Part shown: one piece after another, positions 1-7,250 of the stretch
Numbering within the stretch: position 1 is the first letter of the stretch
How the letters are laid out: each line of letters opens with the position of its first letter
Origin: Opitutus sp. GAS368
GTDB taxonomy: Bacteria > Verrucomicrobiota > Verrucomicrobiia > Opitutales > Opitutaceae
NCBI GenBank assembly: GCA_945871085.1
Contig: CAMBVX010000019.1
Span: 1-39,180 of the forward strand
Direction of reading: 5' to 3'
Length of the DNA stretch: 39,180 bases
The notes under the pieces: generated by a model
Told to the model about the DNA's origin: nothing
Seen by the model: only the letters and a program-made list of their open reading frames with translations
The model's database searches: none
Program-made: the position numbers and the translations under genes

Positions 1-78
1 TGCCTGATCTATTTTTTCGTCGCGCTGGCCGCCGTCGCCGTCGTGGTCGCCGGACTCTATTACGCGCTGCGCAAATAA
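1..78 (+). CDS. C-terminal end of a membrane protein (partial)
   Basis: The window opens inside a reading frame that runs 25 codons to a TAA stop. The visible residues form one hydrophobic stretch (CLIYFFVALAAVAVVVAGLY) followed by a short basic end (YALRK), which is a C-terminal membrane helix. The protein family cannot be identified from this fragment. It points toward pheA, which is convergent, with only 32 bases between the two stop codons. No hairpin terminator is visible between them. Confidence 0.55.
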   Translation, partial: CLIYFFVALAAVAVVVAGLYYALRK

Positions 79-110
79 TCGGACGCGTGCCCAGCCCGCC
101 CGCGCCCACC

Positions 111-1190
111 TCAACTCACCGCCGGATAACTCCCTAACCACTTCACCAACGGGCAAAATTTCTTCAGCTCGGCCAACGCTTCCTGCATCGCCGCGTCCTC
201 GTAGTGACCGGTCACATCCAAGAAGAAATAGTAATCCCACGGGCGCTTCTTGCTCGGCCGCGACTCAATTTTCGAAAGGTTGATGCCCCGGCTCGCCAGC
301 GGATTGAGCATCTTCAAGAGCGCCCCTGAATGAGACGCCGCCTCATCACCGAGCGACACGAGCAGGCTCGTGAGATCCTTGCCCCCCCCGACCGCCCCAG
401 ACGGTTTCCGCCCGATCACAAAAAACCGGGTCGTGTTGTCCGCCTTGTCCTGAATATTGCGCTCCACGACCGGCACACCGTGAAACTCCGCCGCGAGTTC
501 GCTCGCCACCGCCGCCGTGCCCGGCTCGCCCTTGGCGATCTGCACCGCCCGCGACGTGCTGGGCGCATCGATCAACTGCGCGTGCGGCAGGTGTCGCTGC
601 AACCAGTGCCGACACTGCGCCAGTGCCTGATCCTTCGAGTAAACCCGCGTGATCGCCTCAAGCGTCGAATTGGAAATCAGCGCGTGGTTAATTTCCAGAT
701 ACAGCTGGGCCACGATCTTCAGATCGCTCTCGACAAAACTGTCCAACGCCTCCCGCACCGAACCCTCGGTCGAATTCTCGATCGGGATCACCGCGTAATC
801 CGTCTCGCCCTTTTCGACCGCCGTGAAGATGTCGCTCACCGTCGCCATCGCGTGGTAATCCACACTCGCCCCAAATTTTTTCATCGCCGCCGCATGCGTG
901 TTGCTCGCCTCGGGCCCGAGATACGCGATCACCAGCGGCTTCTCCAACGCAATCGCCGCCGACATGATCTCCCGGTAAATCGCCCGCAACGCCTCGTTCT
1001 TGATCGGACCTTCGTTGCGCCCCGTGACCTTGCGCATCACGGCATCCTCCCGCTCCGCGACGTAGATCTGCCCGCCCTGGCTGCGCTTCACTTTGCCGAT
1101 TTCCGCCGCGAGGCCGAGGCGTTCGTTGATCAGCTCAACCAACTGAAGGTCGATCTGGTCGATCTTCTTGCGGATGGGTTCGAGGCTCAT
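111..1190 (-). CDS. pheA: Bifunctional chorismate mutase / prephenate dehydratase (P-protein)
   Basis: This enzyme converts chorismate to prephenate and prephenate to phenylpyruvate, the committed branch to phenylalanine in the cytoplasm. The 359-aa protein has an AroQ-type chorismate mutase domain (about residues 1-85, starting SLEPIRKKIDQIDLQLVELI). The prephenate dehydratase domain (about 90-275) shows PIENSTEGSV and the TRF signature in NTTRFFVIG. A C-terminal ACT domain carries GALLKML and the ESRP motif used for phenylalanine feedback inhibition. The frame is open further upstream, but the ATG at 1190 is chosen because the mutase domain starts there and it lies one base after the scpB stop (TGA-C-ATG). 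This implies translational coupling to scpB. No Shine-Dalgarno is visible. Confidence 0.95.
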   Translation of the reverse strand: MSLEPIRKKIDQIDLQLVELINERLGLAAEIGKVKRSQGGQIYVAEREDAVMRKVTGRNEGPIKNEALRAIYREIMSAAIALEKPLVIAYLGPEASNTHAAAMKKFGASVDYHAMATVSDIFTAVEKGETDYAVIPIENSTEGSVREALDSFVESDLKIVAQLYLEINHALISNSTLEAITRVYSKDQALAQCRHWLQRHLPHAQLIDAPSTSRAVQIAKGEPGTAAVASELAAEFHGVPVVERNIQDKADNTTRFFVIGRKPSGAVGGGKDLTSLLVSLGDEAASHSGALLKMLNPLASRGINLSKIESRPSKKRPWDYYFFLDVTGHYEDAAMQEALAELKKFCPLVKWLGSYPAVS

Positions 1191-1191
1191 G

Positions 1192-2184
1192 TCAGCTTTG
1201 CGCCGGTTTTTTCGGCTCACTCGCGGCTTCCGGCGCGACCTCTTCACTGACCGTCGGCACCGCAGCCTCGTCATTTGCCGCCGGTTCAATTTCCGGCGCG
1301 ACCACCGCCTCCGTCAGTCCTGCCCCGATCAGCTCGTCCTCCCCCCCCGAACCCGGCCCCTCCAATGGCAACTCCTCGTCCGATAGACCCATGTCCGTAT
1401 CCGTCGGCTTGTGCGCCGAGGAAGAATTTTTCAACCACTCATCAATCTGCCGCGACGACAGCACGTCCGACGCCGGCATTTCATCGAGCGCCTTGATGCC
1501 GACAAACTCGAGAAACTGATCCGTCGTCCCGTATTGAATCGGCCGGCCCGGCGTATCCGCCCGCCCGGTGATATAGACCAGCTCGCGTTCGAGGAGTTTG
1601 TTGATGCCCGCTTCCGCCGACACGCCGCGAATGTTCTCGATTTCACTACGCGTCACCGGTTGCCGATAGGCCACGACTGCGAGGGTCTCGATGGCCGACT
1701 GGCTCAGTTTCACCGGCGGCGGCTCTTGGCGCAAAATCCTCAGCCAACGCCCGAATCGCGGATGCGTCATCAGCCGATAGCCCGAGCTACCCTCGACCAA
1801 CACCAGCCCCTCATCCGCCACCCGCAAATCCGCCGTGATCTGGTCCATCGCCTCGCGAATCTGCGTCGCCGTCACGAGGGACGGCACTTCCGAGTAAAGC
1901 TCCGGATCCTTTTCGACCGAAGCCTCAGCCGGCACCTCCAAGACCTCCGCCAAGGGCGCGCCCGAAATCTCTGCGACCACCTCAGCTCCCGCTTCCGCCC
2001 GATCCCCCGCCGTCGCGCTTAGGTCCGCCGCGACCGCAGGGTTCTCGACCACCACTTCCGCCATCGGCAAAGCCGTCGCTTGGTTATGAAAGCGCGTAAA
2101 GGCTGCCTGCACATCCTTGATCGACAGCGATTGGTTGGTCGAAAGCAGCAAAGCCTTCAGCACTTTTTTCAGATTAAACGCCAT
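1192..2184 (-). CDS. scpB: Segregation and condensation protein B, ScpB-like
   Basis: ScpB is the winged-helix partner of the SMC-ScpA condensin complex that organises and segregates the chromosome. The 330-aa product begins MAFNLKKVLKALLLSTNQ, the first winged-helix segment. The conserved core ETLAVVAYRQPVTRSEIENIRG with RGVSAEAGINKLLERELV is characteristic of the family. It is longer than typical ScpB (about 180-200 aa). An Ala/Glu-rich insert of roughly 60 residues interrupts the first half, and an acidic Pro/Ala-rich tail of about 90 residues follows the core. The upstream in-frame ATG (2325) would add non-conserved residues, so 2184 is preferred. scpA is not adjacent; the neighbour upstream is divergent ilvD. 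Confidence 0.9.
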   Translation of the reverse strand: MAFNLKKVLKALLLSTNQSLSIKDVQAAFTRFHNQATALPMAEVVVENPAVAADLSATAGDRAEAGAEVVAEISGAPLAEVLEVPAEASVEKDPELYSEVPSLVTATQIREAMDQITADLRVADEGLVLVEGSSGYRLMTHPRFGRWLRILRQEPPPVKLSQSAIETLAVVAYRQPVTRSEIENIRGVSAEAGINKLLERELVYITGRADTPGRPIQYGTTDQFLEFVGIKALDEMPASDVLSSRQIDEWLKNSSSAHKPTDTDMGLSDEELPLEGPGSGGEDELIGAGLTEAVVAPEIEPAANDEAAVPTVSEEVAPEAASEPKKPAQS

Positions 2185-2492
2185 GCGGGTAGAGTTCCAC
2201 GAGTGAATGCGCCGCGCATTCCCCCACGCAACCACGAAAACGAATCGCCCGACTCCGGCCGGACGGGCGCTCTCCCAAGCGCCCACAGAAAAACTCCCAC
2301 CCCTAATTTTCAGCCCCCACCCCACCTCCGCTCACCCACTGCCCCACTGTGCTCGCCATCCCCCGAAACGTTCTGCCCGAAACGTCCTTGCCCCCTCGCC
2401 GCCTAGCTCTCACCTCTCAGCCCTCCGCACTCAGCCCCCCTTTCCCTCGCTCAACTCTCATCCCTCAACGCTCAGCTTTCCTCCCCCTTCCT
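2185..2492. other. Divergent scpB/ilvD intergenic region, pyrimidine-rich
   Basis: This 308-base region separates two divergent genes and must hold both promoters. No convincing -35/-10 pair was found. From about 2280 to 2492 the plus strand is strongly pyrimidine-rich, with repeated short CTCA and CCCC words and two GAAACGT words near 2366 and 2381. The ilvD leader therefore lacks any purine-rich ribosome binding site. An in-frame ATG at 2349 exists, but the residues it would add are low-complexity Pro/Ser/Leu. Confidence 0.5.
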
Positions 2493-4211
2493 ATGTGCCA
2501 AACCGCCCACTCCCTCCGCCCGCACTCGTCCATCGTCGTCGACGGCCATGACCGCGCCCCCGCCCGCTCCATGTTGCGCGCCGTCGGTTTCACCGACGAA
2601 GATTTCAAAAAGCCCCAGATCGCCGTCGCCTCCTCCGCCAGCAACATGACGCCCTGCAACGTCCACCTCGGCGAACTCAGCGAGCACGCGCAAAAGGGCA
2701 TCAACGCCGCCGGCGGCAAGGCCGTGTATTTCAACACCATCACCGTCACCGACGGCATCAGCATGGGTACGCAGGGCATGCGCTACTCCCTCGTCTCCCG
2801 CGACGTCATCGCCGACTCCATCGAGACCGCCGTCGCCGCCGAGGGCTTCGATGGCCTCGTCGCCATCGGTGGCTGCGACAAAAACATGCCCGGTTGCATG
2901 ATGGCCATCGCCCGTCTCAACCGCCCCGCCGTCTTCATCTACGGCGGCAGCATTCTCCCCGGTTTCGCCGCCGCCGACTGCGATAAACAGAAGCCCCTCG
3001 ACATCGTCTCCGTCTTCGAAGCCGTCGGGAAACACGCCAAGGGCGAACTCACCGACGCCGGCCTGCGCGACGTCGAGGCCAGCGCCATCCCCGGCCCCGG
3101 CTCCTGCGGCGGCATGTATACCGCCAACACGATGGCCACTGCCATCGAGGCCCTCGGCATGAGCCTCCCCAACAGCAGCGCCCAACTCGCCATCGGCAAA
3201 GAGAAACGCGACGACTGCGAACGCGCCGGCGCCGCCGTCATGGCCATGCTGAAAAAGGGAATCAAGCCCCGCGATATTCTCACGCGAAAAGCCTTCGAGA
3301 ATTCCATCACCGTCTGCCTCGCCCTCGGCGGCTCGACCAACCTCATCCTCCACCTCCTCGCCATCGCCCACTGCGCCGAAGTCCCGCTCGCCCTCGCCGA
3401 CTTCAAGACCATCGGCGACCGCGTCCCGCTCCTCGCCGACGTGAAACCGTTCGGCAAATATGGCATGGCCCACCTCATCCGTATCGGCGGCATCCGCCCG
3501 ATGATGAAGATCCTCCTCGATCGTGGACTCCTCCACGGCGAGTGCCTCACCGTCTCCGGCGAGACCGTCGCCGAGTCCCTCAAGGACGTGCAGCCCTACC
3601 CGTCCTACCCCGACCAGCAGGACGTCATCCGCCCCTGGGACAAACCCATCAAGGCCGACACGCACCTCCGCGTCCTCCACGGCAACCTCGCTCCTGGCGG
3701 TGCCGTCGGCAAAATCACCGGCAAGGAAGGCCTCTACTTCAAAGGCCCCGCCAAAGTCTACGAGAGCGAAGAAGACGCGCTCCAAGGCGTCCTCCGTGGT
3801 GATGTCGTCAAAGGCGACGTCGTCGTGATCCGCAACGAAGGCCCCGTCGGCGGACCCGGCATGAGAGAAATGCTTTCCCCGACGAGCGCCATCGCCGGCC
3901 GCGGGCTCATCAAGGATGTGGCGCTCATCACCGATGGACGCTTCTCCGGTGGCTCGCACGGTTTCGATGTTGGCCACATCACGCCAGAGGCGGCGAAAGG
4001 TGGCCCCCTCGCCATTGTGAAAAACGGCGACCTCATCGAAATCGACGCCGTGAAAAACACGATCAGCCTCCTCATCCCGGACGCCGACTACGCCGCCCGC
4101 ATGGCCGCCTACGCGCCACTCCCCCCGAAAGAAACCCGCGGCGTCCTCGCCAAATACGCGAAACTCGTCAGCAGCGCTTCGGAGGGCGCAGTCACGGACA
4201 AGAACCTGTAG
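2493..4211 (+). CDS. ilvD: Dihydroxy-acid dehydratase
   Basis: IlvD dehydrates 2,3-dihydroxy-3-methylbutanoate (and the isoleucine analogue) to the 2-keto acid, the third step of branched-chain amino acid synthesis. The 572-aa product has the expected length. The Fe-S cluster ligands are visible as Cys55 (NMTPCN), Cys128 (GGCDKNMPGC) and Cys205 (GPGSCGGMYTANTM). Lys130, the lysine carbamylated in the family to bind Mg, follows Cys128. The C-terminal signature TDGRFSGGSHGFDVGHITPE is intact. The ATG at 2493 is chosen because VVDGHDRAPARSMLRAVG follows at the spacing normal for the family. No other ilv or leu genes are nearby, so it appears to be transcribed alone. Three Cys ligands suggest a [2Fe-2S] type enzyme, but this is inference. 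Confidence 0.96.
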   Translation: MCQTAHSLRPHSSIVVDGHDRAPARSMLRAVGFTDEDFKKPQIAVASSASNMTPCNVHLGELSEHAQKGINAAGGKAVYFNTITVTDGISMGTQGMRYSLVSRDVIADSIETAVAAEGFDGLVAIGGCDKNMPGCMMAIARLNRPAVFIYGGSILPGFAAADCDKQKPLDIVSVFEAVGKHAKGELTDAGLRDVEASAIPGPGSCGGMYTANTMATAIEALGMSLPNSSAQLAIGKEKRDDCERAGAAVMAMLKKGIKPRDILTRKAFENSITVCLALGGSTNLILHLLAIAHCAEVPLALADFKTIGDRVPLLADVKPFGKYGMAHLIRIGGIRPMMKILLDRGLLHGECLTVSGETVAESLKDVQPYPSYPDQQDVIRPWDKPIKADTHLRVLHGNLAPGGAVGKITGKEGLYFKGPAKVYESEEDALQGVLRGDVVKGDVVVIRNEGPVGGPGMREMLSPTSAIAGRGLIKDVALITDGRFSGGSHGFDVGHITPEAAKGGPLAIVKNGDLIEIDAVKNTISLLIPDADYAARMAAYAPLPPKETRGVLAKYAKLVSSASEGAVTDKNL

Positions 4212-4379
4212 GTCTCGTCGCCAAATTCCGTGCTGCCTTGGCGCTCGACTGTCGGAGCGGGTTCACCCTGCGATCCGCGATCAGCACAACGCGGCATAAA
4301 ACCGCTCCTTCAGAACATTCTGCAGACGCCCCGGAGGAGCGTGCTCACGCGCGATTCGCGCCGAATCCACGTTCACGTC

Positions 4380-4553
4380 ATGAGCATGCACGATGCCGTT
4401 CAGACGATGCTCAAACCGGTTCCTCCCGACGTCTCGCTTCACGAGGTCGCCCGCGAGATCGCATCCATCGCGGGTATCCGCGATGGCTTCGCCCAGCTCG
4501 AACCAAGAGGAGGCAGCCCCATCGAGGAAATCGAAACGGTGATCCCAAAATAG
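4380..4553 (+). CDS. Small antitoxin-like protein of a decayed toxin-antitoxin pair
   Basis: This 57-aa frame reads MSMHDAVQTMLKPVPPDV, then SLHEVAREIASIAGIRDGFAQ, and ends IEEIETVIPK. The pattern 'GIRDGFAQLE...PIEEI' resembles the C-terminal part of short antitoxins that precede ParE/RelE-type toxins, although no named family can be assigned. The frame directly downstream encodes a toxin-like N-terminus that would overlap this stop codon, which supports the antitoxin reading. A second in-frame ATG at 4386 is an alternative start. The gene may no longer matter, because its partner is truncated. Confidence 0.45.
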   Translation: MSMHDAVQTMLKPVPPDVSLHEVAREIASIAGIRDGFAQLEPRGGSPIEEIETVIPK

Positions 4554-4630
4554 GCAGGAAAGTAATTCTTTCGCGCCGCGCGATTGAAGACATGGAGGCG
4601 ATTGTGCGCTACATCGCCGGCAACGATGTT
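4550..4630 (+). pseudogene. Truncated ParE/RelE-type toxin remnant
   Basis: Immediately after the antitoxin-like frame, a shifted frame reads GRKVILSRRAIEDMEAIVRY followed by IAGND. This matches the start of ParE/RelE-superfamily toxins (beta strand, then the helix 'A..D...I..YI'). Two defects are visible. The expected start codon, which would overlap the antitoxin stop as ATGA or ATAG, is ATA (4550-4552). The protein homology also stops after about 27 residues, where normal toxins have about 90-100. The break at about 4630 falls directly before a copy of the dispersed G-rich repeat (4635-4651), so an insertion or deletion linked to that repeat probably removed the 3' part. Confidence 0.45.
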
Positions 4631-4634
4631 ACCT

Positions 4635-4651
4635 ACCCTAAACCCCAAAGC
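4635..4651 (-). repeat. Dispersed G-rich 17-mer, copy A (inverted)
   Basis: Read on the minus strand this is GCTTTGGGGTTTAGGGT. It differs by one base from three plus-strand copies at 6388, 6579 and 7086. It sits exactly at the breakpoint of the toxin remnant. The sequence beside it on the minus strand (CACCGGGTCCG) partly resembles the CGGGGTCA word that precedes the other copies. Confidence 0.55.
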
Positions 4652-4656
4652 CGGAC

Positions 4657-4736
4657 CCGGTGCGACCGCACCGGTGTGACCGCATCGGTTCGACCGAGCG
4701 TCCGACCGCACCGGCCCGACCGCGCGTTCGACCGCA
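4657..4736. repeat. Degenerate 14-bp GC-rich tandem repeat, about six units
   Basis: Six units share the core CGACCGCA or a close variant (GTGACCGCA, CGACCGAG, CGACCGCG). Units start at 4657, 4671, 4685, 4699, 4711 and 4725. Four units are 14 bp and two are 12 bp, and the first two units differ at one base. The block lies between the decayed toxin and the 3' end of the oxidoreductase gene. No open frame with recognisable protein uses it. It may be a slippage-generated repeat, and its function is unknown. Confidence 0.6.
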
Positions 4737-4802
4737 CTTGTCCCGATTCCCAACGTGCACCCTTTTTCAGGTCCGGCCTCCGGTGCCCGCGCGCCCGCGC
4801 GC

Positions 4803-6257
4803 TTACGAGCCGATCAGCTTCGGCAGCTCGAAGCCAGGGCTGCGCGGGTCGGCGAGGAGCGCGTTGGCTTCCTTCGCGAACGCGCCGGTGTGGCGCTCGG
4901 TCTTCGGGTCGAAGGTGAGCCACGGGCCGACCACATAATCGGTGCCGTCTTCCGGCACGCCGACGCCGTCGCGCATGATCGCGTGCAGCTTCATGAAATG
5001 CTCATACGCGTCCTTGTTGTCGCCGAAACGGCCGGCCTTGGCGTTGAACGGCACCTTCGTGCCGAGCCGGTAGGAGTTGTTCATGAGGTGACCAAGCACC
5101 GAGCCGTAGTGGGCTTCCTCCACATTGCCGTTGGCCATTTCGGGTTTGCCGGCGCGGCAGGCCGCGATAAACGCACCCCAGTTGCCGCCGGGCGTCACCT
5201 TACCGGGCTTGATCGTCAGTTTTTCGCCGGTCGTGCTGCCCTTCGCGAAATACAGGTTGCGGATGATCTTCCCGCCGTCCTCAAAGTAATACTCGTTCTC
5301 CACCTGATGGAGGTAGCCCTGGTGGTTCACATTGCGGACGTTGAAGAACGCGTATTGCCCGTTGGGATATTCCGCGAGGGCGAACATCGTGTTCGGCGTC
5401 TCGCCCTGGTCGTTCCACTTGAAACGGCCGCCGAGCGCCATCACGCGCGTCGGGCTGGTGAGCTTCGGGTCAAGCGCCCAGCGCGCGACGTCGAGCTGGT
5501 GCGTGCCCTGGTTGTTCATGTCGCCATTGCCGGTCTTCCAGAACCAGTGCCAGTTGTAGTGGACGAGATTCGGGTGGTAATTGGTCACCGCGGGGCCGCG
5601 CCAGAGATTCCAGTCGAGATGGCTTGGCGACGCGGACGGTGCCTTCATGCCGATCGTGTCGCGCGGCTTGCAGCAATAGCCGTAGGAAATCTTCAACTTG
5701 CCGAACTTGCCCGCTTGAATCGCCTCGTGCAGGCCGGCGATCTTCTCGTCGCTGCGGCGCTGCGTACCGTGCTGGATCACGATGCCGTAGCGCTTCTGCG
5801 CTTCGACGGCCGCGCGGCCCTCAGCGACGTCGTGGCTCATCGGTTTCTCGACGTAGACGTGTTTACCCGCCTGCGCGCCCCAGATCGTCATGAGGGAGTG
5901 CCAATGGTTGGGCGTCGCGATAGAAATCGCATCGAGGGTCGGGTCTTCGAGCGCGCGCCGCACGTCAGAAAGGCCCTTGGCGGCGAATTTTTCGCCGGTC
6001 TTCTTTTTCAGATCCGCCAGCGACCTCTCCAGCACCTGCTGGTCAGGATCGATGAGGTAGGCGATCTCGACGTTCTTTTGCTCGGACCAGCCGCTAATGT
6101 GACTCTTGCCCCGGCCATTCAGGCCGACGACAGCGATGCGCAGGCGATCGTTCGCGCCGATCGTTCTGGCATAGGAAGGGGTGCTGCGGGCGAGCAGGGC
6201 TGCGCCGGTGGCGAGGGCGGAGGTCTGGAGGAAGGAACGCCGTGTGAACATGGTCAT
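4803..6257 (-). CDS. Tat-exported Gfo/Idh/MocA family oxidoreductase
   Basis: This is a predicted NAD(P)-dependent sugar or polyol dehydrogenase, exported folded through the Tat pathway. The 484-aa protein starts MTMFTRRSFLQTSALATGAA, a twin-arginine signal with an ALA-type hydrophobic core and a likely cut near SYA (about residue 30). The Rossmann fold follows (LRIAVVGLNGRGKSHISGW). The family signature EKPMSHDV supplies the conserved lysine, and the C-terminal alpha/beta domain includes NWHWFWKTGNGDMNNQGTHQ. The exact substrate cannot be read from sequence. The start is ambiguous between ATG 6257 and ATG 6251 (MFTRRSF), and both keep the signal. No partner gene is adjacent; its upstream side is a 1-kb repeat region. 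Confidence 0.9.
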   Translation of the reverse strand: MTMFTRRSFLQTSALATGAALLARSTPSYARTIGANDRLRIAVVGLNGRGKSHISGWSEQKNVEIAYLIDPDQQVLERSLADLKKKTGEKFAAKGLSDVRRALEDPTLDAISIATPNHWHSLMTIWGAQAGKHVYVEKPMSHDVAEGRAAVEAQKRYGIVIQHGTQRRSDEKIAGLHEAIQAGKFGKLKISYGYCCKPRDTIGMKAPSASPSHLDWNLWRGPAVTNYHPNLVHYNWHWFWKTGNGDMNNQGTHQLDVARWALDPKLTSPTRVMALGGRFKWNDQGETPNTMFALAEYPNGQYAFFNVRNVNHQGYLHQVENEYYFEDGGKIIRNLYFAKGSTTGEKLTIKPGKVTPGGNWGAFIAACRAGKPEMANGNVEEAHYGSVLGHLMNNSYRLGTKVPFNAKAGRFGDNKDAYEHFMKLHAIMRDGVGVPEDGTDYVVGPWLTFDPKTERHTGAFAKEANALLADPRSPGFELPKLIGS

Positions 6258-6387
6258 GGGTGGGGAAGACTTGGGGCCGGGGAAATGAAAGACGCAGACC
6301 GAGTCTGAACGATGCTCTTTTTGTGCGAATCGCCAACGGCGAAGGGGCGCGGCAAAAAAACGGGGTCACGGCAAGAAAACGAGATCC

Positions 6388-6405
6388 GCTTTGGGGTTTG
6401 GGGTT
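6388..6405 (+). repeat. Dispersed G-rich repeat, copy B
   Basis: The sequence GCTTTGGGGTTTGGGGTT occurs here. It is preceded about 20 bases upstream by CGGGGTCA (6361-6368), a word also present before copies C and D. The shared order CGGGGTCA, a variable A/G-rich spacer, then the G-rich 18-mer suggests a mobile-element end or REP-type unit rather than chance. Confidence 0.6.
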
Positions 6406-6578
6406 AGTTGGCGAAATCACGAATTTCTGACTGTGCGACAACCCGCCGCCTCGCGATGGACTTCGCCTTTTGCCGAAGCCCACGCCGCAGGCAGTTTCCG
6501 CTCCCGGATGCCGTCCTTCCGCTCGACCAGCTGACCATTGAGGAAAAGTTGCGGGGACAGAAAACGGGGTCAGGGAAG

Positions 6579-6595
6579 GCTTTGGGGTTTGGGGT
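6579..6595 (+). repeat. Dispersed G-rich repeat, copy C
   Basis: GCTTTGGGGTTTGGGGT occurs again, preceded by ACGGGGTCAGGGAAG (6564-6578). The distance from CGGGGTCA to the G-rich word is 6 bases here, compared with 19 and 14 in copies B and D. The orientation is the same as copies B and D. Confidence 0.6.
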
Positions 6596-6648
6596 AGACG
6601 CCATGATCTTATACCTATCGCCCAAATGATTCAGACTTTGATTTGCCG

Positions 6649-6833
6649 GGTAGCCGCGAGCGCCAGCGAGTGGTGATCCGTCCACTCGCTGGCGCTCGCG
6701 GCTACCGAAAAGTCCAGAGTTCAAAGGACGTTGGTATTATACCAACGTCATTTGAGTTTTGACTGCTGGTAGCTGCGAGCGTGAGCGAGTGGTGTTTCGA
6801 CTATCGTCCAAATATCACGCGACGTTGGTATTA
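6649..6833. repeat. REP-like palindromic unit doublet with nested inverted repeats
   Basis: A perfect 25-bp inverted repeat (6649-6673 and 6682-6706, 8-base loop) is built on GGTAGCCGCGAGCGCC and its complement. The right arm continues into a larger inverted duplication centred near 6738. There, 6682-6736 and 6740-6792 are complementary over about 53-55 bp with some mismatches, and end in the exact 10-bp palindrome arms GACGTTGGTA / TACCAACGTC. A third arm copy lies at 6768-6792 with three differences. The 13-mer GACGTTGGTATTA recurs exactly at 6727 and 6821. This is the organisation of REP/BIME arrays or of small non-autonomous elements. No intact transposase is nearby. Confidence 0.75.
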
Positions 6834-7085
6834 CTGAGCACGACGTCCGGGGCGCGCCGCCACCTTGCGGCTGACTTCATGCAGGTTGCTGAGATGCCCC
6901 GCCGGGCCGAGCCAGCGATTGGTTGCGGTCGCGCGCGCCTCCAGCGCCGCCGTGAGCGCGAGTTTCTAGGCGGCGAACCTTCCCCCGATCTTCAGGTCGA
7001 GCCAAAAGACGTCAGGTCTTCACTCTCGACGAATCGCCCGATCAGCCGCGTCTGGCACGATCACGCGGGGTCAGAAAATAGAGAA

Positions 7086-7103
7086 GCTTTGGGGTTTGGG
7101 GTT
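7086..7103 (+). repeat. Dispersed G-rich repeat, copy D
   Basis: GCTTTGGGGTTTGGGGTT occurs again, preceded by CGCGGGGTCAGAAAATAG. The stretch from 6834 to 7250 otherwise has no gene that can be supported. A minus-strand frame at 6831-6965 faintly resembles a transposase tail, and the rest is unassigned spacer ending at the ftsZ stop codon. Confidence 0.6.
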
Positions 7104-7250
7104 CATTCGAGCTTTCGGCTCACCGCCTCGTCCCACGGGACGCCATCGGAGCCTGACCCTAACGAACGTGGCGAATAACGGTCCAAAAAAAGATCACAAA
7201 TTTTAGGCGATGAGCCCATGGTCCTCGACCGGCCGGAAAAACCCTCATCT

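Noticed and set aside
330-1250. 306-codon plus-strand frame opposite pheA
   Set aside because: It is Arg/His-rich, has no recognisable motif and is the mirror of the well-supported pheA gene in high-GC sequence.
2472-3977. 501-codon minus-strand frame opposite ilvD
   Set aside because: It is very rich in Gly/Asp/Ala repeats with no domain, which is a typical antisense shadow of ilvD.
4755-6308. 517-codon plus-strand frame opposite the first oxidoreductase
   Set aside because: It is low-complexity Arg/Val/Ala-rich and unrecognised; the minus-strand Tat oxidoreductase explains the region.
6831-6965. Minus-strand frame ending in a sequence faintly like a transposase tail (RWLGPAGHLSNLHEVSRKV)
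   Set aside because: Only about 45 codons after an in-frame stop. The similarity to RAYT-type C-termini is from memory and too weak to call.
6759-7178. 139-codon plus-strand frame in the repeat region
   Set aside because: It runs through REP-like units and a G-rich repeat, and no homology is recognised.
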